DNA from: Bradyrhizobium sp. 195
GTDB lineage: Bacteria > Pseudomonadota > Alphaproteobacteria > Rhizobiales > Xanthobacteraceae
Length of the DNA stretch: 64,000 bases
Direction of reading: 5' to 3'
Assembly: GCF_023101665.1 (NCBI RefSeq)
Contig: NZ_CP082162.1
Coordinates: forward strand, 62,001-126,000
In this document: positions 18,431 to 25,988 of the stretch, one piece after another
Numbering within the stretch: the first letter of the stretch is position 1
How the letters are laid out: every line of letters starts with the position of its first letter
Translations under genes and position numbers: made by a program
Notes under the pieces: generated by a model
The model's input: the letters and a program-made list of their open reading frames with translations, nothing else
Databases searched by the model: none
Told to the model about the DNA's origin: nothing

Positions 18431-19681
18431 CTACATCCTTGCGCTCAACACCGGATCAAGCAGCCATTTCATCAAGGAACGCTGCTCAAGGATTACGTCA
18501 GCCCTCAGCATCATGTCCGGTTGAAGCGGCATCCTCCGGCCATAGGCGTCGATGTCGGACCGCTCGAGAGCCGCAGTCACACGGTAAGCCGGTTCCTTGA
18601 GGGTGATGGGCCCGGTCGTTTCGTTGCCGGTCAGAATCGTTTGAGAGACGTTTGTCACGCTGCCGCGGTAGGTGCCGAACTTCTGATAAGGAAATGCATC
18701 ATAAAGTATCCTAACCTGCTGGCCGGGGCGCACAAACCCAGACGCGCGCGTCGGAAAGAACAGCTCCGCCTGCAAGTGCGCATCAAGGGGAATGATTTCG
18801 AGCTGCATATGCCTTGGATCAGCGATCTGGCCAATAGTCGCCTGCAGCGTGGACACACGCCCACTCGTTGGCGCCCTAATAACGTAAGCCTGCCGCCCGT
18901 TCACCTCGGCCACGCGCTGTTCGATCGAGGAGAGTTCGTTACGCAGTCCTCGGATCCTCTCTGCGGCGACGGTTGGGAGTTGCTCGAGTGTATGCCGAGC
19001 GTCTGTCAATTGGGTGCGTCGCGCGGTAATCTGCTGATCGAGCGACACCACGCTCTGCTTCTGCTCAAGTGCAGCCTGCTCGCGGCGCTTCAGCTCAATC
19101 GGTGGCAATGTACCGCTCGCGGTTAGCTTGGCGCCGGTTGCTACGAAACTCTCCGAAAGCTTCAATCGCTCGTTTTGGATGTTTCGCTGGTCCTCGATTT
19201 GAGCAATCTCTCCTTCTATCCCTCTGATCGTGGAAGCGAGGCGATCCTGTTCCGAGGCGGTTCGGCGATCTTCCGCGGCGATCTGGCGCTCGACCACATT
19301 TCGTTGCTGCGTCAGCACTGCAAGTACGGTGGCATTGACGTCATCGCCATTGGCGGTGATTTGGGACGTGACTACGGTCAGGAGCGGGTCACCTTCCGCA
19401 ACCTCTTGCCCCTCCTTCACTTGTATCGCTTTGATGAAGCCCTGTTGTGGTACGAAAATCTTAGCCGTGCCGGAGGTCGGCGTCAGATACCCGAAGACGG
19501 TCTCCTTGCGGGCGTATTGCGCGATAGAGAGAAAGCACAAAATGAGTACAATGAGCGCTGCAAGGCTCCAGCTAAGGAGAGTGCTCGACAGCGGCTGCAG
19601 CAATACGACCTCACCCCAGCTGTGGCGCTGATGCAGAAAGTCGACAGCTTCCTTGCGAAATAGAGCTGGCCGAGTATCCAT
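18431..19681 (-). CDS. HlyD-family adaptor of the C39 exporter
   Basis: Periplasmic adaptor of 416 residues that links the ABC exporter to an outer-membrane channel. A single N-terminal membrane helix lies at about 32-53 (WSLAALIVLILCFLSIAQYA). It is followed by a lipoyl/barrel-sandwich half (FVPQQGFIKAIQVKEGQEV), a long coiled coil at about 115-260 and the second half-motif (YVIRAPTSGRVSTLQATIGQ), then a beta-barrel domain. The ATG at 19681 has an AAGGTG ribosome binding site. It is followed after 3 bases by the exporter gene. No outer-membrane TolC-like gene is in the window, so that component must be elsewhere. Confidence 0.93.
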   Translation of the reverse strand: MDTRPALFRKEAVDFLHQRHSWGEVVLLQPLSSTLLSWSLAALIVLILCFLSIAQYARKETVFGYLTPTSGTAKIFVPQQGFIKAIQVKEGQEVAEGDPLLTVVTSQITANGDDVNATVLAVLTQQRNVVERQIAAEDRRTASEQDRLASTIRGIEGEIAQIEDQRNIQNERLKLSESFVATGAKLTASGTLPPIELKRREQAALEQKQSVVSLDQQITARRTQLTDARHTLEQLPTVAAERIRGLRNELSSIEQRVAEVNGRQAYVIRAPTSGRVSTLQATIGQIADPRHMQLEIIPLDAHLQAELFFPTRASGFVRPGQQVRILYDAFPYQKFGTYRGSVTNVSQTILTGNETTGPITLKEPAYRVTAALERSDIDAYGRRMPLQPDMMLRADVILEQRSLMKWLLDPVLSARM

Positions 19682-19763
19682 GGGCGCACCTTGATGTGCT
19701 CTTATTCAGTAGCGTAGCGGGGAGCATCTTTCCGCCACAGCGAGGCTGCGGATGGATACCGGA

Positions 19764-19792
19764 GAACCGCTTCCCCCATGGAGAAGCGGTTC
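19764..19792. terminator. 10-bp hairpin between peptide gene and adaptor gene
   Basis: A perfect 10-base inverted repeat, GAACCGCTTC at 19764-19773 and GAAGCGGTTC at 19783-19792, with a 9-base loop. It lies in the 128-base gap between the peptide stop and the adaptor start. No T run follows on the minus strand, so it is not a classical intrinsic terminator; it could be a processing or stabilising stem that raises peptide mRNA relative to exporter mRNA. Confidence 0.55.
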
Positions 19793-19809
19793 GCCGACGC
19801 ATCTTGTCT

Positions 19810-20004
19810 CTACCCAACAAAGATTTGGGACTGCTTGGAGAACAAGCCAACCTGAACCTGATTTCCGCTGAGAACATTGATGTCGCCAGTTCGGATCAGT
19901 GATCCGCCATCATGGCAGCCACAGCCGCTGGTGCCGGCGGCCACGAGGTCGAGCTCCTCATCGGACAGCTCGATAGGGTGAGCAAGATTGGTCATCTCTA
20001 GCAT
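19810..20004 (-). CDS. candidate double-glycine-leader peptide (bacteriocin-like precursor)
   Basis: A 64-residue peptide with an excellent ribosome binding site (GAAAGGAGACC) before the ATG at 20004. The leader MLEMTNLAHPIELSDEELDL continues VAAG: an acidic ELSxEELxxVxxG pattern typical of leaders recognised by C39 peptidases, with cleavage expected after the Ala-Gly at about residue 24. The predicted core of about 40 residues begins TSGCGCHDGGS and has a Cys-Gly-Cys motif and a polar, Val/Gln-rich C-terminus (GDINVLSGNQVQVGLF). It lies directly upstream of the matching adaptor and C39 exporter. No modification enzyme is adjacent. The cargo assignment is inferred from context. Confidence 0.75.
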   Translation of the reverse strand: MLEMTNLAHPIELSDEELDLVAAGTSGCGCHDGGSLIRTGDINVLSGNQVQVGLFSKQSQIFVG

Positions 20005-20766
20005 GTTGGTCTCCTTTCGATGTAAGTGGCGGAACATTGAGTAACTGTCGCCACGTCATCACTAGGTGGCTAGATCTCAATCTGGATGCACGGTCACGCA
20101 GAAATTTTGTGAGTGGCACGTTTGACGCTTGTTGCATCGTGATGTTTGTAACGTCGTATGCAAGGCGCGCCCTAAAGTGGGAATCAGTGGCGGCTTCGTC
20201 ACAGTGAACGGACGTTCTGATCTGCTGAATGTTCTGCGCGGCTGCGATGCGACATCGCGGCTTCCGAAGGAAAGCGCGTGGTACTCCAGGGACGCAAGAA
20301 GCGCCTTAGCTTGTCGCGATGGCTGACCTCATCACGATAGCTGCGCAACTCGCAGCGCCCGTTGGGCATGACAAGGCTCAGAGCCGTCGCAGCTGATTGC
20401 GGGCAGGTTGGATAGAGGCGGGAATGTGGGGGATTGAGACGTATTTTCTTGAAGGTACTTCGAATGACGCTCGATGGCGTTGCACGGTAGTAGGGTCCGA
20501 TGCGTGCTCTGAAGTTTTAAACGGGACTTAGGGACCATGTTGACGCCTCCCATTTTCGAAGTGGGCTCGAGGAGTTATGTAGGGCTCACCTCGCAAGCAA
20601 GCACGACCCGTTATGGTCCCGCCTGCACCCTGGCGATCGCGTCGCCGGTTTGGCGGTCGGGAAAAAAAGTTCGAAAACTTCGGGAACGAAGTCGATGCTG
20701 CTGACTTGAGTTCGCCGACAGTCGATTTCGTATTTTTTTAAAAGTAGATCATTTAAATGAGTTTTA
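20005..20766. promoter_or_regulatory. divergent regulatory region between peptide gene and sigma factor gene
   Basis: A 762-base gap that separates the two divergently transcribed arms of the secretion island and must hold both promoters. No coding region is convincing. AT-rich stretches occur just before the sigma factor start (about 20728-20768). No consistent ECF promoter pair could be defined by eye upstream of both arms. Confidence 0.45.
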
Positions 20767-21465
20767 ATGCAGGGCATTAAATGCAGCAGCCTTGGCCCTG
20801 CGGGTGAAAGCAGTCAGGTTTTCTGCCATTTGCGGGTGACTTCCACCATGCCCCATCAATGCATCGCTTTAACGAAGGCGAAGCCCCGCTCCGGCGCAGC
20901 GCGGCATGACAGTTATTTCAGTCGCGAGACGGCTCTTAATTATGAAACAGCTCTGCTTGAGTGCGCTTCCGGATCGCAGTCGGCCGTTGGCAAGATCTAC
21001 GCACGGGAGAGAGAGCAGTTGCGCGCGATGGCACACCGTATCGTGCACGACAGATCGCGCTCCGAGGACGTCATCCACGATGCATTCGCGCAGATTCTCC
21101 GATATGCGAAGAACTTCGATCCTGCACGTGGATCCGCCCGAGGCTGGATCTACGCGATCGTCCGCAACACGGCGCTCAAGATGCGGCAGAACGCCCGGCG
21201 CGAACTCGCTCTCGATGACGATGCATTGAATGCCATCTGCGCTCGAGAACAGACCGTTCCGAACCCTTCGTCGTGTATCCCAGACAGCATGACGCTGCGA
21301 ACCATGCTCGATCAACTCGAGCCACAGCGCCGCGCGAGCCTGCTTCTAGCGATCGTCGATGGGCGCACGCACGAGGAGATTTCCGAATACCTCCGGGTTC
21401 CTGTGGGAACCGTCAAGGCGTGGATCCGGAGAGAGCTCGTGGCCATGCGCCGGCAGCTTGAGTAA
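20767..21465 (+). CDS. ECF-type RNA polymerase sigma factor
   Basis: An alternative sigma factor of up to 232 residues. Sigma region 2 is at about 85-150 (RIVHDRSRSEDVIHDAFAQI, then ARGSARGWIYAIVRNTALKM). Sigma region 4 is the C-terminal part (MLDQLEPQRRASLLLAIVDG, then EEISEYLRVPVGTVKAWIRR), the helix-turn-helix that reads the -35 element. ATG at 20767 gives a 60-residue N-terminal extension; ATG at 20848 is an alternative start and neither has a strong ribosome binding site. No anti-sigma gene is adjacent, which is unusual for ECF factors. Its place between the two secretion arms suggests it controls them. Confidence 0.88.
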   Translation: MQGIKCSSLGPAGESSQVFCHLRVTSTMPHQCIALTKAKPRSGAARHDSYFSRETALNYETALLECASGSQSAVGKIYAREREQLRAMAHRIVHDRSRSEDVIHDAFAQILRYAKNFDPARGSARGWIYAIVRNTALKMRQNARRELALDDDALNAICAREQTVPNPSSCIPDSMTLRTMLDQLEPQRRASLLLAIVDGRTHEEISEYLRVPVGTVKAWIRRELVAMRRQLE

Positions 21466-21601
21466 GGCGTGAACTTATTTTTTCGCCGCTGCATCCATAG
21501 GCGTGCTTCGGCGACAGTAGGGGTGACGGCGTGGTGATCCGGGCAGGGCACGCGCACGGGCGCACGTGCCCGTTACCATCGCTGAAGCGAGGAGCGAAGC
21601 C

Positions 21602-22141
21602 ATGTCTATCCTGAGCAGTGTTACGGGCATTCTCGGGTTCATAAAGCTTGCGGGAACCGGCGTCCCACCCGAGGAATGCACGTCAACCAAGCCCGACGAC
21701 TGTGGCGACGGCAAGCAGTCAAAGTGGAATGACGATCACAGCGATAACGACGAGTATTCGAACGGCGGCGGCAAGGACAATTATTCCAACCTTAGCGGCA
21801 AGGGCAACTACCCAGAGGACGACGCCTGGAAGGATGCCAACGACGGCGAATACCAGCCCAAGGACCACTGCGACCTCGAGCCGGCTGACGATGGCAGCAG
21901 GGGCTACACCGATCGTAGTCCGGGTGATGCGCTGGCCAAGTTCGACTTCTCCCAAGGTGAGTTCGCGGGCGATTTCAGCTCGCACGGTGCCGATCATTCG
22001 GGTGACATACACGGCGCGCTCGCTTCGATGTCTTGCGACGATGCGCTAGAATACGCCATCGGTTTGATGGGTCCAACGGATCACTTCGACGTAGGGCATT
22101 TCGACACGGCGACCGATACGTCGCACGACACGGGCGCCTGA
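21602..22141 (+). CDS. D/N/G-rich protein with the ALAKFDFSQ motif
   Basis: A 179-residue protein of no known family. It starts with a hydrophobic segment (MSILSSVTGILGFIKLAGTG), continues with a low-complexity Asp/Asn/Gly/Lys/Ser stretch with Cys residues (about 25-105), then RSPGDALAKFDFSQG at about 115, then an acidic, His- and Asp-containing C-terminus. The motif and composition match the tail of the C39 ABC exporter. ATG at 21602 is chosen because a GCGAGGAGCG ribosome binding site precedes it; a GTG at 21566 is less likely. The acidic composition suggests a secreted, perhaps calcium-binding, protein. Probably cargo or partner of one of the two exporters. Confidence 0.75.
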   Translation: MSILSSVTGILGFIKLAGTGVPPEECTSTKPDDCGDGKQSKWNDDHSDNDEYSNGGGKDNYSNLSGKGNYPEDDAWKDANDGEYQPKDHCDLEPADDGSRGYTDRSPGDALAKFDFSQGEFAGDFSSHGADHSGDIHGALASMSCDDALEYAIGLMGPTDHFDVGHFDTATDTSHDTGA

Positions 22142-22214
22142 CGTGCCGAAGAGACCCGCTTGGCGGTGAATGCTTCCGGGCGAGAGCGGTTTCTGAGCCT
22201 GAAAGGCGGCGGTC

Positions 22215-25200
22215 ATGCACCAGGTAGAAAAGCGTGAACTGTTCGAACAAGAGCGGAAGATTTTCGAAGCTGGAGTGCAGCGTGCTGATAAGCGATCCGG
22301 CTCCTTCAGTTTCTTGACCTGGTCGTTCTTCATTGCCCCGCTGATTGCCTGCGAAGAGTTTCTTGCCGCCCCGTTCAGATCCGCGCTGGCCGAGCAAGAA
22401 GACGCGACAGCGGCTCAGGCAAGTGCGAGGCCGCAACGGACGAACGACGAGCTGCCTGCGAGCGATCCCGCGAAGCCGGGCGCGGAGGATGAGAGGCCCA
22501 AAGCGCCGGCCGCTTCGTCGGAGACGCATGTGACTCAGCTCGATCGCGCCGGTCTCCTGGCGGAGCCGCATGAACACACGCCCAGACCGGGCACCGCTCG
22601 TGGCGAAGCAGTCGCCGCGAACGATGGGGGTGAGGGCGTAGGTGGCGAAGATGCAGATTCTTGCAAGCACCATGCTCACACCTCGGCCGACGTCAGTAGC
22701 GTCACTTGCATCAACTCGCCGTCAGCAGATTCCGACCTCGGAAGTACTGAATTGTCTGGTGGGGCAACGCTCGAATCCATTGGCTCTAATGTGCTTTACG
22801 GCTCGTTTAGTCCGTCGGTGGTCAGCTCCTTTCCTCTGCTTGGAGATCTAAGCAATGACGTGGTGGTAGGGATTGCGCCGGTCGAGGCGGCGGTGCCGCC
22901 GGCACTGGCGTCGGCGACCGACAGCGTCAGCGCGCTGCCCAACGATGTGGTTGATGCGATCGCGCCGGTCGAGGCGGCGGTGGCACTGGCGACGGCGACC
23001 GACACCGTGAGCGCGCTCCCCAACGACGTGGTTGGGACGATCGCACCGGCGGTACCGCCGGCGCTCGCCGCGGCGACCGACACCGTGAGCACGCTATCCA
23101 ACGACGTGGTTGGCGCAATCGCGCCGGTCGAGGCGGCGATACCGCCGGCACTGGCGGCAGCGAGCGACAACGTCGGCGCGCTGCCTAACGACATAGTTGG
23201 AACGATTGCGCCCGCCGAGACGGCGGTGCCGCCGACTCTGGCGAGGGCGACCGACAGCGTCAGCAGGCTATCCAACGACGTGGTTGGCGCAATTGCGCCG
23301 GTCGAGGTGGCGGCGCCGCCGGCACTGGTGACGGCAACCGACAGCGTCAGCAGGCTATCCAACGACGTGGTTGGCGCAATTGCGCCGGTCGAGGTGGCGG
23401 CGCCGCCGGCACTGGCGACGGCAACCGACAGCGTCAGCACGCTCCCCAACGACATGGTTGGCGCGATTGAGACGGTCGAGGCGGCGGTAGCGCCGGCACT
23501 CGCCACAGCGACCGACACCGTGAGCACGTTATCCAACGACATGATTGGCGCAATTGCGCCGATCGAGGCGGCGGTAGCGCCGGCACTCGCCACGGTGACC
23601 GATACCGTGAGCACGTTATCCAACGACATGATTGGCGCAATTGCGCCGATCGAGGCGGCGGCGCAGCCGACACTGGCGACGGCAACCGACAGCGTCAGCA
23701 CGCTACCCAACGACATGGTTGGCGCGATTGCGCCGGTCGAGGCTACGGTGCCGCCGGCGCTTGCGACGGCGACCCAGACCATCAGCGCGTTGCCCAACGA
23801 CGTGGTTGGCGCGATCGCGGCGGTCGAGGCGATGGTGCCGCCGGTGCTCGCGATGGCGACCGACAGCGTCAGCACGCTATCCAACGACGTGGTTGACGCA
23901 ATTGCGCCGGTCGAGGCGGCGCAGCCGACACTCACGACCTTGGCCGACACCGCCGGCACGCTGCCCGACGACGTGGTCGGCGCGATTGCGTCGGTCGAGT
24001 CGGCGGCGCAGCCGACGCTATCCACTCTTGCCCACACTGCGAGCACGCTGCCCGATGACGTGGTTGGAACAATTGCGCCGGTCGAGGCTACGCTGCCGCC
24101 CGCGCTTGCGACGGCGACCGACACCGTGAGCACGGTGAGCAACGAGGTGGTTGGCCAGACGACGGGTCCAGACACTCAGTCGACCGCGTTGTCGCAAACG
24201 GTTGCATCGGACAGCACGGGAACTGATACCCTTGATAGTTCAGCATCACCCCTTGAGATCGCGGAGGCGGAACTGATCACCGGTAACGGTGCCCCTGGTT
24301 ATGTATCACAGCCCACCGATGTGGCTGGCAATGCACTTGCGAGTGGCGCGCCGGTCCTTGACACGAGCGCACCTGTGCTAACCACAACAGTTGCCGCTCT
24401 GACCAATCCGGCCGGCGAGGTGTCGCATCCCGTCGACTCGGACAGCGTGGCTGGCGATGCTTTGGCGAGTGCGGCGCCCGCTGCTAACACCAGCGAACCT
24501 GCGCTCGCCACAACGGCTGCCGCTCTGGCAGATGCGCCGAGCGACCTGTCGCAACTTGCCGACACGGGTAGTGTGGCTGCCGATGCTCTGGCGAGTACGG
24601 TCCCGGTCCCTGACACGAGCGAGCCGGTGCTCGCCACAACGGCTGCCGCTCTGACCAATCCGAGCAGCGACGTGTCGCATCCGGCCGACACTGAGACCGT
24701 GGCTGGCGATGGTCTTGCGGGTGCCGCGCCGGTCCTAGACACGAGCGAGCCCGCGCTCACCACAACGGCTGCGACCGATGCGACCAGCGACGCGTCGCAA
24801 TCGGCCGACACGGGCGGCGTGGCTGGCGATGCCTTGGCGAGTGCGGCACCGGTCGCGGACGTCAGCGAGCCGGTGCTCACCACAACCGCTGCCGCCCTGA
24901 CCGATGCGCCGAGCGACGTGTCGCAACCGGCGGACACGGGCAGCGTGGCTGGCGATGCTTTGGCGAGTGCGGCACCGGTCGCGGACATCAGCGAGCCGGT
25001 GCTCACCACAGCTACGGCTCTGACCGATGCGCCGAGCGACGCGTCGCAACCGGCCGACACGGGCAGCGTGGCTGGCGATGCCTTGGCGAGTGCGGCACCG
25101 GTCGCGGACATCAGCGAGCCGGTGCTCACCACAGCTACGGCTCTGACCGATGCGCCGAGCGACGCGTCGCAACCGGCCGACACGGGCAGCGTGGCTGGCG

Positions 25201-25976
25201 ATGCCTTGGCGAGTGCGGCCCCGGTCACGGACACGAGCGAGCCGGTGCTCACCACAACAGCTGCGGCTCCGACCGATGCGCCGAGCGACGCGTCGCAACC
25301 GGCCGACACGGGCAGCGTGGCTGGCGATGCCTTGGCGAGTGCGGCGCCGGTCGCGGACATCAGCGAGCCGGCGCTCACCACAGCTGCGGCTCCGACCGAT
25401 GCGTCGAGCGACGTGTCGCAACCGGCGGACACGGGCAGCGTGGCGGGCGATGCTTTGGCGAGTGCGGCACCCGTCGCTGACACGACCGAGCCGGTGCTCA
25501 CCAGCGCCGGAGACTCGCTCAGCACCCCCGCGACCGAACCGGTAGAGCCGGCCGTGCCGGACACCAGCAGCGCTCAAACTCCTGGATCGGCCGACACGCT
25601 TCTTGCGCTCGCCACCACCGCTGACGCACCGATCGAGAGTTCGGCATCCGCCACCACTGCCCCGCAGAACGTCGTGACGGACACCTCAAATGCCGCGGCG
25701 ACGACCGCCGTCGCGGGCGATGTGATCGCGTTGAACGATGCGCCACCGCCGCCGGCAGATTCGCTGTTCAACGGAACCCAGTATACAGACTACGGCGTCA
25801 CGCTCAGCAGCGAGATCGCACCCTCCCAGACTGCCGTGTCGCAGGCGGACGCCGTATCGGCTCAAGACGTTTCCGCGCCGGTGGCTGCCGATGTCCAAAA
25901 ACCCGCGCCGCCGCCTCCCGACCTCGTGGATAATACTCCGATCGATCACGTTGGAACTCATGATGCCATCCTCTAG
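22215..25976 (+). CDS. giant two-family tandem-repeat protein, probable type I secretion cargo
   Basis: A 1,253-residue acidic protein with almost no Cys and few aromatic residues. After an N-terminal region with a hydrophobic patch (FSFLTWSFFIAPLIA at about 31-45), it has 15 repeats of 26-29 residues (consensus LPNDVVGAIAPVEAAVPPAL), then about ten repeats of 40-42 residues (consensus SQPADTGSVAGDALASAAPV), then an acidic Pro/Ala-rich C-terminus ending THDAIL. No RTX nonapeptides or catalytic motifs were seen. It lies 12 bases upstream of a PrtD-type ABC gene and its adaptor, so it is the likely cargo, with an uncleaved C-terminal signal. A structural, adhesive or cell-surface role is inferred only from architecture. 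Confidence 0.8.
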   Translation: MHQVEKRELFEQERKIFEAGVQRADKRSGSFSFLTWSFFIAPLIACEEFLAAPFRSALAEQEDATAAQASARPQRTNDELPASDPAKPGAEDERPKAPAASSETHVTQLDRAGLLAEPHEHTPRPGTARGEAVAANDGGEGVGGEDADSCKHHAHTSADVSSVTCINSPSADSDLGSTELSGGATLESIGSNVLYGSFSPSVVSSFPLLGDLSNDVVVGIAPVEAAVPPALASATDSVSALPNDVVDAIAPVEAAVALATATDTVSALPNDVVGTIAPAVPPALAAATDTVSTLSNDVVGAIAPVEAAIPPALAAASDNVGALPNDIVGTIAPAETAVPPTLARATDSVSRLSNDVVGAIAPVEVAAPPALVTATDSVSRLSNDVVGAIAPVEVAAPPALATATDSVSTLPNDMVGAIETVEAAVAPALATATDTVSTLSNDMIGAIAPIEAAVAPALATVTDTVSTLSNDMIGAIAPIEAAAQPTLATATDSVSTLPNDMVGAIAPVEATVPPALATATQTISALPNDVVGAIAAVEAMVPPVLAMATDSVSTLSNDVVDAIAPVEAAQPTLTTLADTAGTLPDDVVGAIASVESAAQPTLSTLAHTASTLPDDVVGTIAPVEATLPPALATATDTVSTVSNEVVGQTTGPDTQSTALSQTVASDSTGTDTLDSSASPLEIAEAELITGNGAPGYVSQPTDVAGNALASGAPVLDTSAPVLTTTVAALTNPAGEVSHPVDSDSVAGDALASAAPAANTSEPALATTAAALADAPSDLSQLADTGSVAADALASTVPVPDTSEPVLATTAAALTNPSSDVSHPADTETVAGDGLAGAAPVLDTSEPALTTTAATDATSDASQSADTGGVAGDALASAAPVADVSEPVLTTTAAALTDAPSDVSQPADTGSVAGDALASAAPVADISEPVLTTATALTDAPSDASQPADTGSVAGDALASAAPVADISEPVLTTATALTDAPSDASQPADTGSVAGDALASAAPVTDTSEPVLTTTAAAPTDAPSDASQPADTGSVAGDALASAAPVADISEPALTTAAAPTDASSDVSQPADTGSVAGDALASAAPVADTTEPVLTSAGDSLSTPATEPVEPAVPDTSSAQTPGSADTLLALATTADAPIESSASATTAPQNVVTDTSNAAATTAVAGDVIALNDAPPPPADSLFNGTQYTDYGVTLSSEIAPSQTAVSQADAVSAQDVSAPVAADVQKPAPPPPDLVDNTPIDHVGTHDAIL
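22848..24150 (+). repeat. tandem repeat family A inside the giant protein
   Basis: Fifteen complete units of about 78-87 bases each, followed by a partial one (VSNEVVG). Units begin with LSNDVV or LPNDVV and end in ATDTVST or ATDSVSR. Units 6 and 7 are almost identical; 9 and 10 share the less common LSNDMIGAIAPIEAA. Confidence 0.9.
24303..25510 (+). repeat. tandem repeat family B inside the giant protein
   Basis: About ten units of 120-126 bases. The first units are divergent (SQPTDVAGNALASGAPVLDT); later ones are nearly uniform. Two adjacent 123-base units, beginning at 24918 and 25041, encode the same residues apart from one position, which shows recent tandem duplication. Confidence 0.9.
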
Positions 25977-25988
25977 TGGGAGGAAAAC

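Noticed and set aside
20332..20553. Transposase remnant in the divergent promoter region
   Set aside because: The 73-codon minus ORF has no transposase motif that I could name.
22848..25510. CRISPR array or minisatellite
   Set aside because: Repeats are in-frame codon repeats of about 87 and 123 bases with no spacers; they encode protein repeats.
24299..25564. 421-codon and other long antisense ORFs opposite the giant repeat gene (also 22796-24175)
   Set aside because: They mirror the repeat structure of the plus-strand gene, which has operon context, a start signal and cargo-like ends.
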